In this document: one piece after another, positions 9,257 to 19,352 of the stretch
How the letters are laid out: each line of letters starts with the position of its first letter
Numbering within the stretch: the first letter of the stretch is position 1
Assembly: GCF_000091325.1 (NCBI RefSeq)
Contig: NC_014012.1
Location: forward strand, 2,462,824 to 2,526,823
Origin: Shewanella violacea DSS12
Lineage (GTDB): Bacteria; Pseudomonadota; Gammaproteobacteria; Enterobacterales; Shewanellaceae
Length of the DNA stretch: 64,000 nucleotides
Direction: 5' to 3'
Made by a program: the position numbers and the translations under genes
Notes under the pieces: model-generated
The model's input: the letters and a program-made list of their open reading frames with translations, nothing else
Database searches by the model: none
What the model was told of the DNA's origin: nothing

Positions 9257-10219
9257 TCACTCGATGATCAGACTGTTACTTAGTCTTTTACTCTTGAGTT
9301 TGATATTCCAACGTAGTAATTCATGCTCGCTGAACATCAAGCTTCCCCTCTCAGGTGTGGTTATGGAGGAGAGTTTTCCAGTGACAAAATAACCATTCAC
9401 AATTTTAGCGGCTTCAACTCCTTGCTGAACACCACTGATGATCAAGCCACCTATGGCCTTTCCTTTTCCAATCGAATAACCCCAAAATGAAAACATGGGT
9501 ACCGGACTATTTTGGCTTGTCCATTCACTGATTTCATCCAGACTGACATGTTGCTTATGCTTATCAGTCAATGCCGCATAATTGGCGACGATAAGTGCAT
9601 CATATCCATTTTCTTCTAAAGCTTTAGTACTCAGTTTCCAATCAGTAAAAGTCTCTTCCAGCGATATATCTACATTCATCCCGGCAATATTTTGATGAAA
9701 CTGATTGTAGAAAGAGGTTTCTAAAATCGCGTAAGAGGTAGGACTCGTGTCCATCAAGACCTTGATATTTTTCACCCCAGGAAACAGATCATGTAACATT
9801 AAGATGGAACGTTTAAGTAAAGGACGCTCTAATGTGCCTGATACATTTTTATTTAGCTGAATATAATGTCTGGGATTCGCGTTAATACCGAGAAATACCA
9901 GAGGGAGTTTCAGATCTACCAGGGTAGGGCCAAGTAACTTTAATGCGTTATCGTCGGCAAGAACCACTAACTTCGGCTTATGTTTTTCTATAAAGGTAAG
10001 AGCCTGCTTTGAAACATTGTCAAATTCACTCATAGGATGACGCTTGGTATCCATCTCATATTCCAGGATACTATGCTCGTCAATCGTGGCCATAAATCCA
10101 TCTCTGTACTCTTTAACCCACGGATAATCAGTATGGTAGCTATGGATAAATACTAGATCTATGGCGAAAGAATAGCTTGAAAATAGCACAAAAAAGAGAC
10201 AGCAAGTTTTGTTTAACAT
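9257..10219 (-). CDS. Periplasmic binding protein of the ABC_sub_bind (LPS/TrpX-like) type
   Basis: The 320-residue protein has a signal peptide (1-19, ending SYSFA) and then two alpha/beta lobes: FIHSYHTDYPWVKEYRDGF at the start, PKLVVLADDNALKLL, IKVLMDTSP, YDALIVANY, and PMFSFWGYSIGKGKAIGGL. This pattern is typical of the solute-binding family found in ABC importers and as sensory inputs of bacterial signalling systems. No permease, ATPase or sensor gene is adjacent, so it is an orphan binding protein with unknown ligand. Confidence 0.75.
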   Translation of the reverse strand: MLNKTCCLFFVLFSSYSFAIDLVFIHSYHTDYPWVKEYRDGFMATIDEHSILEYEMDTKRHPMSEFDNVSKQALTFIEKHKPKLVVLADDNALKLLGPTLVDLKLPLVFLGINANPRHYIQLNKNVSGTLERPLLKRSILMLHDLFPGVKNIKVLMDTSPTSYAILETSFYNQFHQNIAGMNVDISLEETFTDWKLSTKALEENGYDALIVANYAALTDKHKQHVSLDEISEWTSQNSPVPMFSFWGYSIGKGKAIGGLIISGVQQGVEAAKIVNGYFVTGKLSSITTPERGSLMFSEHELLRWNIKLKSKRLSNSLIIE

Positions 10220-10534
10220 CTATTTATAGGCCAACTTTTGTGGAGTAAATGAATACATTTATATGATGTAGGGAGGTATCTTTACAATTGTAACAGAACG
10301 ACGACTAGATAGTTTATCGGCCGTTCTAGTCCTCAGAGCAGAGAGCCCTGATATCGTGAGAAATGTGTCCTTTGACACGTTTGGCGCTATGCCGATTCAC
10401 GTTCATCCGATAGCTCTCTTGTATCAAAGTTTAGTCGATTTTTACACTAATTGGTAATTTACCAGCCCAATAGTCTGAGTCGTCAATAATCTGAACCCCT
10501 TTATTCATCATGGTTTCAGGCACTATGATGCATC
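10220..10534. other. Gene-free interval
   Basis: About 315 bases between two minus-strand genes. I see no open frame, RNA gene or clear terminator. Confidence 0.5.
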
Positions 10535-11584
10535 TTAAAGCTTAGTTAAATACTTTAATGCCTGACTTGTCATAGCCCGGGAAAAATCATTATTTTTATG
10601 ATGCTCGGGGGCCCAGCCTAAAATGAATCGTTGAAAATCGGCCCAAGCGAGGGTAAAAAGTGGACGCCATTCCTGCTCGACTTTACCTGCTGAGATTGTT
10701 GATTGTTTGTTAATCAGCGTCTTTTCAAGTTTTAAAAAATAGTAGTCGATGAGTGATGCCTGGTGCTGATCACATTCTTGTTGTGATAAGCAACTTCCAA
10801 GGAAATACACCAGATCTCTCATGCCACAACCTCCGCCTACGTATTGAAAATCGACGGCGGCGACCCGTAAACTGTCATCACTAAAGCAAAAATTGGCGAC
10901 CTTGGCATCACCATGCACCAATGTTTTGAAACGGGTCTGGGTTAATAATCTATCGAGACGGTGAGCCGATAGCTTAAGTGGAGACTCAGGCATGGCGAGG
11001 TATTCATCTTCTCGGGTGCCTAGATGCCAATAACTTCCTGTTTTCCATAAGCCCCTAGGCCAATCGTCACTGGGAGAGTCTTGCATGAATTGCCCATGAA
11101 AACAGGCCAACCATTCTATGCAAACTTTAGCTTGTTCCAGGGTTAAACTTTGATGTCGTAGGGGATAACCTTGGGCATCGAGATCGCTGAGTAAGATGAT
11201 AGCTTGACTATCATCTTCCAATCGCTGAGCTTGAGCATCAAAGCTTGAAAGAGGGATATCACCTAGATCATGGGATGAGATACCATAACAAATGGGCACT
11301 CGAGCGCCTTCATCACACAAATTAGACCAAGTCTTATACCAATTTACTTCAACACGATAAGAGAGCAATTTTCTTTGATGAGAAGCCGAGGTGTTCCAAC
11401 CTCTGGGGTGTTGAGTTTGCTTCGGAGGGCGAATGGATTTAACGACAATACTGCTAGGGCAGGTTTCCCCCTTGAGCCCATAGCGAACAATCTCACCATA
11501 ACCGCTCCAAAGTGTCTGAATGGTTTCGACAGGAAAAACAGAATCACAACTGATTGTTTGTGATATAAAATCTTCAATTTCCAA
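10535..11584 (-). CDS. Aminoglycoside phosphotransferase/choline-kinase-like small-molecule kinase
   Basis: A 349-residue protein kinase-like fold enzyme that probably phosphorylates a small hydroxylated substrate. The catalytic loop is LVHGDAKVANF (~223-233, HGD-x-K-x-x-N), and the metal-binding motif is VAAVDFQYVGGGCGMRDLVY (~242-261). The N-terminal lobe has IVVKSIRPP with the ATP-binding Lys. The GGGCGMRDL pattern resembles the ecdysteroid-kinase-like (CHK) branch more than true aminoglycoside kinases, so a resistance role should not be assumed. Single gene. Confidence 0.8.
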   Translation of the reverse strand: MEIEDFISQTISCDSVFPVETIQTLWSGYGEIVRYGLKGETCPSSIVVKSIRPPKQTQHPRGWNTSASHQRKLLSYRVEVNWYKTWSNLCDEGARVPICYGISSHDLGDIPLSSFDAQAQRLEDDSQAIILLSDLDAQGYPLRHQSLTLEQAKVCIEWLACFHGQFMQDSPSDDWPRGLWKTGSYWHLGTREDEYLAMPESPLKLSAHRLDRLLTQTRFKTLVHGDAKVANFCFSDDSLRVAAVDFQYVGGGCGMRDLVYFLGSCLSQQECDQHQASLIDYYFLKLEKTLINKQSTISAGKVEQEWRPLFTLAWADFQRFILGWAPEHHKNNDFSRAMTSQALKYLTKL

Positions 11585-11699
11585 GGTTAATCGCTGAAAT
11601 GATATTTACCACGAATAATATCTTATATCCATGCACTTGGGTACGGGTTAAACAGAAAATGAGCATACATTCCTGCTTAACCCTGTATGGCGACCATGA

Positions 11700-13697
11700 T
11701 TAAATTGTAAACTGAGCTATCTGACTATTTAACTTTTCTGTCTGTTTCTCGGCATTATTGATGGAACTATTCACTTTTTGGATCTGCTGTACACTTTCCT
11801 CAGCCTTATCACTGATGTCTATCATGTGTTTACTGACCTGCTGAGCAGTTGCAGTCTGTTGAGTAATTGCACTGGCAATTTCATTGGTTTGCTGCTGAAA
11901 ACGGTTTAACACTTGAGATATGCTATTAAAAACCTGTGCAATTTCAGTGCTGTGCGCTTTATTACTCAAGGTTTCCTCTTGGCTCGTTTTCATGACTCTT
12001 ACCGCTTGGCTTGCACTCGTTTGTAAACGCTTGATAATATCTTGTATTCTCGCCGTTGACTGCTGAGTCTTAGATGCGAGGGAGCGAACTTCATCCGCGA
12101 CAACGGCAAAGCCACGACCTTGCTCGCCGGCTCTAGCCGCTTCTATGGCAGCATTTAAAGCGAGTAAGTTTGTCTGTTCAGCAATAGTACGGATAACTTC
12201 CAATACTTCCGAGATATTCAAGGTCTCATCTTCAAGCTCCTTTACCACGCAGGCAGCTTCACTGATTTTTTCGGCTAAAACCTCGATACCTTGCACCGAT
12301 TTATCCACCACAAACATGCCTTCACCAACACTCTGCCCAGCCTCTTTGGCTAACTGGTGTACAGCCTCGGCCCTAGTAGCAACATGCTCAGAAGTTTGTG
12401 CCATTTCTGTGGCTGCAGCGACCACAGAACCAATAGCCTGTTTCTGACCATTGATATGAGATTTTGACAGACTAATAGCGCCTTGGGCACTTAATGTTTC
12501 ATGCTCAAGACCCGTGGCAGAATCCCGAGTACCTTGAATAATCTCTTGTAACTGAGAGACAAATGCATTGAAAGCCTTAGCGAGTGCGCCGAGTTCATCT
12601 TGTCTGTTTACCTGTATGCGTCTGGAAAGATCCGCGTGTCCTGATGCAATACTCTCGAGGCCAAGTACTAACTGTTGCAGGGGGGCAAGTTGCCAACGAG
12701 TATAGAAGGTAATGACTAAGATCATGATAATAAGTATGATCAAGGCTCTCAATCCCTCTTCTAATTGAGCGGCTTTAACCGGGGCCGATATGGCTGACTC
12801 TGGCAGCATAAGGGCCACTTGCCAGTTAAGATAAGGAGATTGTAATTTAATAGGCTGACTATAGACGTAGTAAGTCTCACCATGCCAGGTTATCTTGAAA
12901 CCATCGACTGGGTGATTGAGCATGGCGGCTTGAAGCTGTGAGAAACCATGGGCATCTGGATATTCCTGGTCTACATCCTGTATTTTGAGTTTACTGCCGG
13001 TAAATTTTTCCATGTTAGGGAAGGCCACCGCTGTACCCAATTCTGTCATCAGAAAGGATTCACCAAGACCATTTATTTTGGCTATTTTCATTAGCTCCTG
13101 AGTAAACTCAGTCATCTGAATGTCTATTCCTACGCTACCAATCAAGGTGTTATCCCGATACAAGGGTTGACGCATGGCTAATGCCAGATTGCCTGACAGG
13201 TCTCGTTGGGGATCCTCAATGTATAGGCGGTTCTGTTCGAGCAGATCATTCCACCAGGGCCGCTCGGATACGTTGTAATCATTTTCTATGTATCGTCCTG
13301 ATTTATCATAATATTCATGGGTGACGGCCGATGAAAAATAAGGAGTGACGATTAAAGGGTCTTGGTCGGCAATTTGCTTGATGTAATCGAGAAGAGTAAC
13401 TATGGCACGATTGTCTTCATAACTTGCGGCTCTTACCGTTAAGCTTTGGATAGCGTCCAAGGTGGTAGGATTCATAAATAGCATATCAGACTGAAGTTTT
13501 TTGGTGATCAAAATACCAGTCAGTTGAGTCTTTACACGATCTAGGGCTAAAGTGACTTCTCTTTGATAATAAGCTTTAGTTGACTCGGTTACTCGCTCAA
13601 TGTTCAGTGCACCATTAATCGAGGTGATGACAAGTAGGGCAATAGACAGGCCTAATGTTAATTGGGCCACCAGTGATTTTCTTATTATCTTGAGCAT
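11700..13697 (-). CDS. Methyl-accepting chemotaxis protein with dCache-type sensor
   Basis: Transmembrane chemoreceptor of 665 residues. TM1 lies at ~10-30. The periplasmic double-Cache (PDC) domain covers ~35-310, with the [23 protein letters not shown] signature of amine or amino-acid-binding Cache modules. TM2 is at ~315-335, then a HAMP domain (~336-390) and the signalling domain with hairpin tip [20 protein letters not shown] and [13 protein letters not shown]. There is no C-terminal CheR/CheB pentapeptide. No che genes are nearby; the ligand is unknown. Confidence 0.94.
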   Translation of the reverse strand: MLKIIRKSLVAQLTLGLSIALLVITSINGALNIERVTESTKAYYQREVTLALDRVKTQLTGILITKKLQSDMLFMNPTTLDAIQSLTVRAASYEDNRAIVTLLDYIKQIADQDPLIVTPYFSSAVTHEYYDKSGRYIENDYNVSERPWWNDLLEQNRLYIEDPQRDLSGNLALAMRQPLYRDNTLIGSVGIDIQMTEFTQELMKIAKINGLGESFLMTELGTAVAFPNMEKFTGSKLKIQDVDQEYPDAHGFSQLQAAMLNHPVDGFKITWHGETYYVYSQPIKLQSPYLNWQVALMLPESAISAPVKAAQLEEGLRALIILIIMILVITFYTRWQLAPLQQLVLGLESIASGHADLSRRIQVNRQDELGALAKAFNAFVSQLQEIIQGTRDSATGLEHETLSAQGAISLSKSHINGQKQAIGSVVAAATEMAQTSEHVATRAEAVHQLAKEAGQSVGEGMFVVDKSVQGIEVLAEKISEAACVVKELEDETLNISEVLEVIRTIAEQTNLLALNAAIEAARAGEQGRGFAVVADEVRSLASKTQQSTARIQDIIKRLQTSASQAVRVMKTSQEETLSNKAHSTEIAQVFNSISQVLNRFQQQTNEIASAITQQTATAQQVSKHMIDISDKAEESVQQIQKVNSSINNAEKQTEKLNSQIAQFTI

Positions 13698-13910
13698 GCA
13701 AACACTCTGTAGTTTTTATGTTGGTATATTGTATACATAGTTTTACAGGCATAAACCAGTGTTATTTTTAAGCAGTGTGTTTTGGGGCAAAACCACAGCA
13801 TGATTGCTAGGAAACGGCATCTATGCCAGTGTATTATGTTACAAGCTTAGAACTACGCTCTAGCGAATAAGAGTTATAATTATGAGACAGACTAAAATTG
13901 GTTCATTTTA

Positions 13911-14258
13911 ATGCCTAAGATCCCCCCCTTGCCTAAAGAGAAGAAATTGGCTGTGTTATGTAGAATAGAGCCTGGTTGCTTAGGACCAGATGGGTTAGAT
14001 CATATAGCCGATTTCTGCCGATTCGCTAACCAGGAGCTCAAACAACTCGATGGTAATTTCGTTATTTGGTTGCCACTTCCTCGCTATGATAAATCCCTAC
14101 CTGAGATGCAGTACTCGGTTAACCAGAAACAATTAAGTCATGATAAGGCTGCCCAATATCTTGAGCATTTTCACAAAGATTTAGATGATTTTGAAGAACA
14201 CTTTCATGATAAATTATCGGTATTGATTGACGTGTTTCTTGCCAATAAGCAGGCCTAA
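13911..14258 (+). CDS. Conserved hypothetical soluble protein (115 aa)
   Basis: No family recognised. The protein is soluble and acidic toward the C-terminus, with a helical His/Asp-rich segment (YLEHFHKDLDDFEEHFHDKL, ~82-101) and no signal peptide. The ATG at 13911 lacks an obvious Shine-Dalgarno. It lies 5' of the SDR gene in the same direction, separated by 106 bases. Confidence 0.6.
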   Translation: MPKIPPLPKEKKLAVLCRIEPGCLGPDGLDHIADFCRFANQELKQLDGNFVIWLPLPRYDKSLPEMQYSVNQKQLSHDKAAQYLEHFHKDLDDFEEHFHDKLSVLIDVFLANKQA

Positions 14259-14364
14259 TTATTAGGTAGAATCTAAGTTAATTCGGTATTTTCAATTTTG
14301 TGTACATTAGCCTGATTAACATTACGCTTACTCATATTCATTGCTCCTATTCAGGGATAAATTA

Positions 14365-15060
14365 ATGACTAAACATCTGTTTATAACCGGGGCCAATCGT
14401 GGCCTGGGCCTGACTATGGTCAAACAATATCTAGACTCTGGCTGGATTGTTACGGCATGTTGCCGTGAGCCTGAGCAAGCTGACGAGCTAACATCACTGC
14501 TTGAAAAGCATGAATCTCTTTCGGTTTTCCAACTTGATGTAACCAATTATCAAGAATTGCAGCAGCTTGCGGCTAGTTTACAGGGCGAGCCCATAGATCT
14601 CTTGATCAATAATGCGGGCTATTATGGACCCAAGGACAGTTCCCTAGGAGATATAGATGTCGAGGAATGGCGTAAGGTTTTTGAAATCAACGCCATTGCG
14701 CCATTAAAAATATTAGAAGCCTTCAGAGCTAACCTTAAACTGGCAACTTCGAGTACCTTGGCTATTTTATCTTCTAAAATGGGCAGTATGGCTGATAATT
14801 CAAGTGGTGGCACATACATATATCGTTCATCAAAAGCGGCGGTAAACTCTGTGGTCAAGAGTCTATCGGTAGATCTAACAGAGGATAATATAGCAGTCGT
14901 AGCATTGCATCCGGGTTGGGTTCGAACCCAGATGGGCGGCATCAATGGTCTTATCGATACGCACGAATCAGTTACTGGGTTAAAGCGAGTACTGGATAAG
15001 CTAGACATGAGTCAAACTGGATTATTTTTAGATTATCGCGGCCAAGAAATCCCTTGGTAG
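14365..15060 (+). CDS. Short-chain dehydrogenase/reductase
   Basis: NAD(P)-dependent oxidoreductase of 231 residues from the ATG at 14365, which follows an AGGGAT site. The upstream in-frame ATG at 14341 would add 8 unlikely residues. Cofactor loop TGANRGLGL (~8-16), NNAGYYG, catalytic Ser (SSKMGSM region ~140) and YRSSKAAVN (Tyr-x-x-x-Lys ~154-158), then HPGWVRTQMGG. It resembles the csgA/sniffer-like SDRs. Substrate unknown. Confidence 0.88.
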   Translation: MTKHLFITGANRGLGLTMVKQYLDSGWIVTACCREPEQADELTSLLEKHESLSVFQLDVTNYQELQQLAASLQGEPIDLLINNAGYYGPKDSSLGDIDVEEWRKVFEINAIAPLKILEAFRANLKLATSSTLAILSSKMGSMADNSSGGTYIYRSSKAAVNSVVKSLSVDLTEDNIAVVALHPGWVRTQMGGINGLIDTHESVTGLKRVLDKLDMSQTGLFLDYRGQEIPW

Positions 15061-15130
15061 TCCTCTATGGCTGGGCGTTTTCACCACTCAAGGTAAACAG
15101 ACCTTAGTGGTGACTAATTTAAGTAAGTAA

Positions 15131-15170
15131 AAGGTGCTAATGAAGTGTATTAGCACCTTATGGGACTTTT
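15131..15170 (+). terminator. Probable terminator of the SDR gene
   Basis: Perfect 11-bp stem AAGGTGCTAAT / ATTAGCACCTT with a 7-base loop, followed by a mixed tail with a short T run. Confidence 0.6.
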
Positions 15171-15173
15171 AAG

Positions 15174-15194
15174 CCAATAACCAATAACCAATAA
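15174..15194. repeat. Heptamer tandem repeat (CCAATAA x3)
   Basis: Three perfect copies of CCAATAA immediately followed by CCAAAG, just downstream of the convergent membrane-protein gene. Second heptamer repeat in the window. Confidence 0.8.
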
Positions 15195-15229
15195 CCAAAG
15201 AATATTAGCCTGTTACTGGCCTGAGAGGA

Positions 15230-16285
15230 TCAATTTGTTTCTGGTTTCACATCTAGGCCAAATGCTGGAGAGATACACTTCTTAACCTCGAAGCTATAAC
15301 CGTAATTAGCAGATTTATCACGGCGTATTTCTACAATTTCATAGTCATTAAGTTCTACTATGTTACTACCGGGCGCGATGGCACAACGAGAACGACTATC
15401 AGACTCAAGCTGATAGGCAAACCTGGCTATCATGGTTCTGACCATTTTCTCATAATCACCACGAATATGTTCATACTTATCTTTTTTATCCGCATTATCT
15501 TGGTTGAAAAATTGCCCTAAGCTTAGGGTTTCCTCATCGTTTTTATCATTATCGCGCAAGTGAGAGAGTTCTTTAACTAACTCATCTTTATCTTGTGGGG
15601 AAAGTTTATTCAACACTAAACCGTCTGGATTACTTAAGTCACGACTCAAGTCATTATCGAAACTGGCTATCAGCACCAGATGATAAAGCACGACTGACGA
15701 CAATATCAGTCGGATAAACATAGTAGTGAATCTAAAGTGGTTGTGGTTTATGAGTTTAAGACCCGTTACCCCTAATGGTTTTAACAACAAGAGGAAGAAG
15801 AGATAGAAGGGCACAACAACTTGTAATAGCAATATTGCCAAGGCCGTCATGACGATAATCCAGGCGGGTAGATACAGCAAGATGGCAAAATTATGTGTGT
15901 ATGAAAAATGCTCCGTAGATACACCGACAACTTCATTTACCACGGAAGCCGCGCCAGCAATGGCGAAGTTGGCTATGACGGCATAAAAAAGTAGTAACAC
16001 GGCCTTACCCGATAAACTATGCCAGACTCTTGCGAACAGGGGCCAGAATTCCAAGCTTAAGGCAAGTACGGTCACCATGGCGACTAGACCAAGATTATCA
16101 GAAAAAATGAGTAATAAGAGGGCGATCAGGTATGATTTTTGAGCAGAGGTTAACCTGGCAAGCATGCCACTAATTGAAGCGAGCATTTTTGTTATAAATT
16201 GATAGATGATGATAATAAGTTTTTTAGGCTTATCTACAGCTTGCTTAAAGCGTGCACCTAATTCTTGTTGGGGTAACTTTTCCAT
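15230..16285 (-). CDS. Polytopic membrane protein of unknown function
   Basis: A 351-residue protein with five or six hydrophobic segments between ~45 and ~215 (IALLLLIFSDNLGLVAMVTVL, AVLLLFYAVIANFAIAG, IIVMTALAILLLQVVVPFYLF and others), then a soluble charged C-terminal domain with two Cys (~316, ~338). No family recognised. It reads in the same direction as the lipoprotein at 16525 but 239 bases apart. Confidence 0.65.
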   Translation of the reverse strand: MEKLPQQELGARFKQAVDKPKKLIIIIYQFITKMLASISGMLARLTSAQKSYLIALLLLIFSDNLGLVAMVTVLALSLEFWPLFARVWHSLSGKAVLLLFYAVIANFAIAGAASVVNEVVGVSTEHFSYTHNFAILLYLPAWIIVMTALAILLLQVVVPFYLFFLLLLKPLGVTGLKLINHNHFRFTTMFIRLILSSVVLYHLVLIASFDNDLSRDLSNPDGLVLNKLSPQDKDELVKELSHLRDNDKNDEETLSLGQFFNQDNADKKDKYEHIRGDYEKMVRTMIARFAYQLESDSRSRCAIAPGSNIVELNDYEIVEIRRDKSANYGYSFEVKKCISPAFGLDVKPETN

Positions 16286-16524
16286 TTATACCTGATCCTA
16301 ATATATTCCTATACGGACAAGATAATAACCTTGAGGAAACAAATGCTCCACTAGTTTTTATATAATGAAACAAGCAGTTGGGTGAAAATTCAGCAAGATA
16401 AGAGTAATGTTCAAAACGATTGGCAAGCATTTCACGTAAGACTTGAGTTGATCAACAGCTTCTATGAAGGTGTTATCGTGTCTCATACTATCCGTCAGAC
16501 CAGGCTGAACCTTGTAGATAAAAG

Positions 16525-16830
16525 CTATTCAGTATTTGCTAGACCTATGTCTTGGTTATGCATTTTTAGCTCTGCATTGTTATATTTCGGTTCAAGATTC
16601 ACCTTGTTCAGATCATCGATGGAGTCTGGTTTACTCTGGGTATTTATATCGATAACGCTCAAGCTGGAGAGTTCGTCTGGTATATCCAGACTAATAAACT
16701 TGTCGAGCATAACTTGATAAATATCTGTTCCATCATGGCTGGCTTGTGGTTTGTTATGGCTCATCTCGACATCCTGTGAGCATGCCTCTAGCGCGATTAG
16801 CAAGGCGAACGATATCAATGATTTTTTCAT
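16525..16830 (-). CDS. Small putative lipoprotein
   Basis: A 101-residue protein with a lipoprotein signal: MKKSLISFALLIALEAC, where the lipobox Cys is residue 17. The mature part is short, polar and without recognised domains. The +2 residue is Ser, which favours sorting to the outer membrane by the usual rule. Confidence 0.65.
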   Translation of the reverse strand: MKKSLISFALLIALEACSQDVEMSHNKPQASHDGTDIYQVMLDKFISLDIPDELSSLSVIDINTQSKPDSIDDLNKVNLEPKYNNAELKMHNQDIGLANTE

Positions 16831-17076
16831 TTAAGGATGTCCATTTTTGTTTTGTTTCCACTAGGTTACAGGGGAAGTCCCAGTTTGATAAATCTTTGAT
16901 ACAAAATTGTCGTATTCGATTTTATAGATTTATGCTAAGGGGGAACAGGCGTAGAGAGTGTAACAAAATAGACGTTCAGATCGAAGGTCAAACTTTCCCG
17001 CCTATGTACTTATCTGGATTTTTTGTTTAGCTTATCCCTCATATATTCATCATTAGCGAGTTAGCTGGAGCACCCT

Positions 17077-17631
17077 ATGATTCAAACATTAACCGCAGCA
17101 CATTTTACCGATGTCATCTCACTAGGCAATCTGGTTCATGGTGACGGCTATTTAAATGAAACATCCTTAGCCGCTCTGTATCAAAAGGGAATAAGTAATG
17201 AGATAAATGCAAACTTTGTTGCTCATCATGATGGCAAGCTCATCGGTTTCCGCCTCACTTATGCGCCGGGGAATTGGCAAACTGATAAATGGTGTACGCC
17301 CCATGCTTGGGGGATAGAGGCTCCAAAAGTCTGTTATTTTAAGTGTAATACCCTTGCCGAGCCATTCCGTGGTGCAGGGATAGGAGGCAAGCTATTAAGC
17401 GCCTCAATTGCAGCGACGAAGAGGCAGGGGGCGATTGCAGGAATAGGCCATCTATGGAAGCAGAGCCCAAACAACTCTGCGGTGAGATACTTTACCAAGG
17501 CAGGTGCCACGCTAATCAAGGAGCACCCTGCGAGGTGGAATAACAGCAAAAATCATTCTGATTATGTCTGCGTGATCTGTGGAACAGATTGCCAGTGCAC
17601 CGCCTGTGAAATGTTGCTCATTTTTAAATAA
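17077..17631 (+). CDS. GNAT-family N-acetyltransferase with Cys-rich tail
   Basis: Acyl-CoA-dependent acetyltransferase of 184 residues. The acetyl-CoA loop is AEPFRGAGIGGKLLSASI (~92-109, R-G-x-G-x-G variant), followed by HLWKQSPNNSAVRYFTKAGATLI (~128-150). The C-terminus has four Cys in CVICGTDCQCTAC (~165-177), which could bind a metal and is unusual for the family. Substrate unknown; single gene. Confidence 0.82.
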   Translation: MIQTLTAAHFTDVISLGNLVHGDGYLNETSLAALYQKGISNEINANFVAHHDGKLIGFRLTYAPGNWQTDKWCTPHAWGIEAPKVCYFKCNTLAEPFRGAGIGGKLLSASIAATKRQGAIAGIGHLWKQSPNNSAVRYFTKAGATLIKEHPARWNNSKNHSDYVCVICGTDCQCTACEMLLIFK

Positions 17632-17787
17632 CTTATTGGGCCTGACAAATTTCAGGCTTAGAATAACAGCCTCATATATCGAGACTCAGTACTCGATAAT
17701 AACTTGTGCATGTCACAAGCGCCTAGGTCCCACTTTCACAAACAAGCTTGCCCTCACTCATATGCTGGCTCTTAGGCCAATGAACAT

Positions 17788-18939
17788 TTAATGAGAGGCT
17801 GACTCTTGACTGACATCCTGCTTAGCGTCTTTGCTGGCCTTGTCGGTCATCTTTTTCATGATCTCATAAGAGCTATGATCATAGGGAGGCACAAACATGT
17901 TCTCCTTAAGGATACTCATTGCGTCACCAAGCATGGTATTGGCTGGTGCCAGCTTAGATGCAGGCACCATAGAAAGCTCTCGAGACACACGAGTTTGAAC
18001 CTGTTTACTGATAAAATAATTTGCGAAAATCTCTGCGGCTTCGAGTTTTCTGCCCTCCAATCCCTTAACGAAATTGATGGTATCTAACCAGGCCATATGT
18101 CCTTCTTTAAAGTCTATCAACTGCCAATTAGCTCCTTTCGCATTTTCAGCATATATGTCAGGCCCCCAGCTGCTGACGATCAACAAATCAGGATGGAATT
18201 TTGGCGCCGTTTCCCAGAAATCCCCTGCAGCACTATAAAGAGAGGAGAGTTCTTGTTGGAGCTGTCCCTTAGGATCTGAGATTTGTCGCACCCTTTGACG
18301 ATCCTCTTCTTGTAAGGCCTGGTAAAGTGAGAAGGGGGAAAGGTTTTGTTTCATCAAGGCTAGACCTAAGTTATACCACTCCTGAGACTTGTTTAAGGAG
18401 AATTTATGTTTCCATTTGTCCAACCAGAGCGCGTTGACTGACTGAGGCACTTGCTCTTCGATGACTTTATTCCTATTGATATAGAAACCATATATGCCGC
18501 CACCCCAGGGAATATATAATGGTTGGTTTTTGCTATTCATTCCCATATCCAATTCAATGAGATTAGGGTAAAGGTGGGCGTAGTTCGTTAACCTGGGAGA
18601 CTTGATATTGATTGCTTGAATTAATTTTGCAGTTTTTTCCTTCTGCATCTTGATAAAAAAGAGAGTAAGAAAAGTGATATCACACTGTTTAGCACGTATA
18701 AGGTCGAACATCTGATCCGCCCCCTGAGCATAGGGAGATACTATTTCGACTCGATATTTATATCCTTGCTTCTTTAACAGCGCATTGACCTTGCCCACAT
18801 CCTCTTGAGTCACATAGCCTTCCCAGGTTAATACCCTTAGCCTATTGTCTGCCTGGGCATCTTTGACGCAGAAAAACGTCAATACAAAGCTTAATACAAT
18901 AATCACACTGTGAATCAGCATATTTGTGATAGAAGTCAT
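17788..18939 (-). CDS. PotD-like periplasmic solute-binding protein (polyamine type)
   Basis: Extracellular solute-binding protein of family 1. The frame opens at 18969, but the ATG at 18939 gives 383 residues and a better signal peptide (cleavage after KDAQA). The mature start NRLRVLTWEGYV is the PotD/PotF pattern, followed by CDITFLTLFF and YIPWGGGIYGFYINRNKV. No transporter genes accompany it. Shewanella uses such orphan binding proteins as sensor ligands (for example MbaA/NspS-type signalling); whether that applies here is not visible. Confidence 0.78.
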   Translation of the reverse strand: MTSITNMLIHSVIIVLSFVLTFFCVKDAQADNRLRVLTWEGYVTQEDVGKVNALLKKQGYKYRVEIVSPYAQGADQMFDLIRAKQCDITFLTLFFIKMQKEKTAKLIQAINIKSPRLTNYAHLYPNLIELDMGMNSKNQPLYIPWGGGIYGFYINRNKVIEEQVPQSVNALWLDKWKHKFSLNKSQEWYNLGLALMKQNLSPFSLYQALQEEDRQRVRQISDPKGQLQQELSSLYSAAGDFWETAPKFHPDLLIVSSWGPDIYAENAKGANWQLIDFKEGHMAWLDTINFVKGLEGRKLEAAEIFANYFISKQVQTRVSRELSMVPASKLAPANTMLGDAMSILKENMFVPPYDHSSYEIMKKMTDKASKDAKQDVSQESASH

Positions 18940-19076
18940 AGAACACCTAATAGTTGGTCGATTGGTCATTTTACCTATTCAGTTTAGTTCAGCATTTATC
19001 TGTTTGATATTGGATATCTTAGTGCGAACTCGCGCTGTACTTGCTATCATTAACCACTGCTCAACAGGGGAACAAG

Positions 19077-19352
19077 ATGAAATCAGACTTAGATAAGATG
19101 CTCACCACACATGACAAGCTAGTACACTCAGAAGGGGTAAAGATTATCTCTCATACTCAAAGAGAAGTTGAGGAGTGGGTACAGCACACTGTGATGATAG
19201 AAGGTTGTGATGCACCATTTAAGTTCAGGCGACCAAAAAAGTTCAGGTGCCTTAAAGGAAACCGCGTCAACATGACTTATTATCCCGAAACTGAGAAAGT
19301 GGCGGGATTTGAAATTGAAGTGATGAAGGTGGTTCGAATTAAGCGGTTTTAA
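19077..19352 (+). CDS. Conserved hypothetical protein (91 aa)
   Basis: The start at 19077 is chosen because CAGGGGAA lies 7-8 bases before it; an upstream ATG at 19041 has no such site. The small basic protein has a conserved-looking C-terminus YYPETEKVAGFEIEVMKVVR. Function unknown. Confidence 0.6.
   Translation: MKSDLDKMLTTHDKLVHSEGVKIISHTQREVEEWVQHTVMIEGCDAPFKFRRPKKFRCLKGNRVNMTYYPETEKVAGFEIEVMKVVRIKRF

Noticed and set aside
10535..11584. Antibiotic (aminoglycoside) resistance gene
   Set aside because: Only the kinase fold is shared; the GGGCGMRDL pattern fits choline/ecdysteroid-kinase-like enzymes, and there is no resistance context.
17788..18939. Part of a complete polyamine ABC importer
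   Set aside because: No permease or ATPase genes lie on either side.
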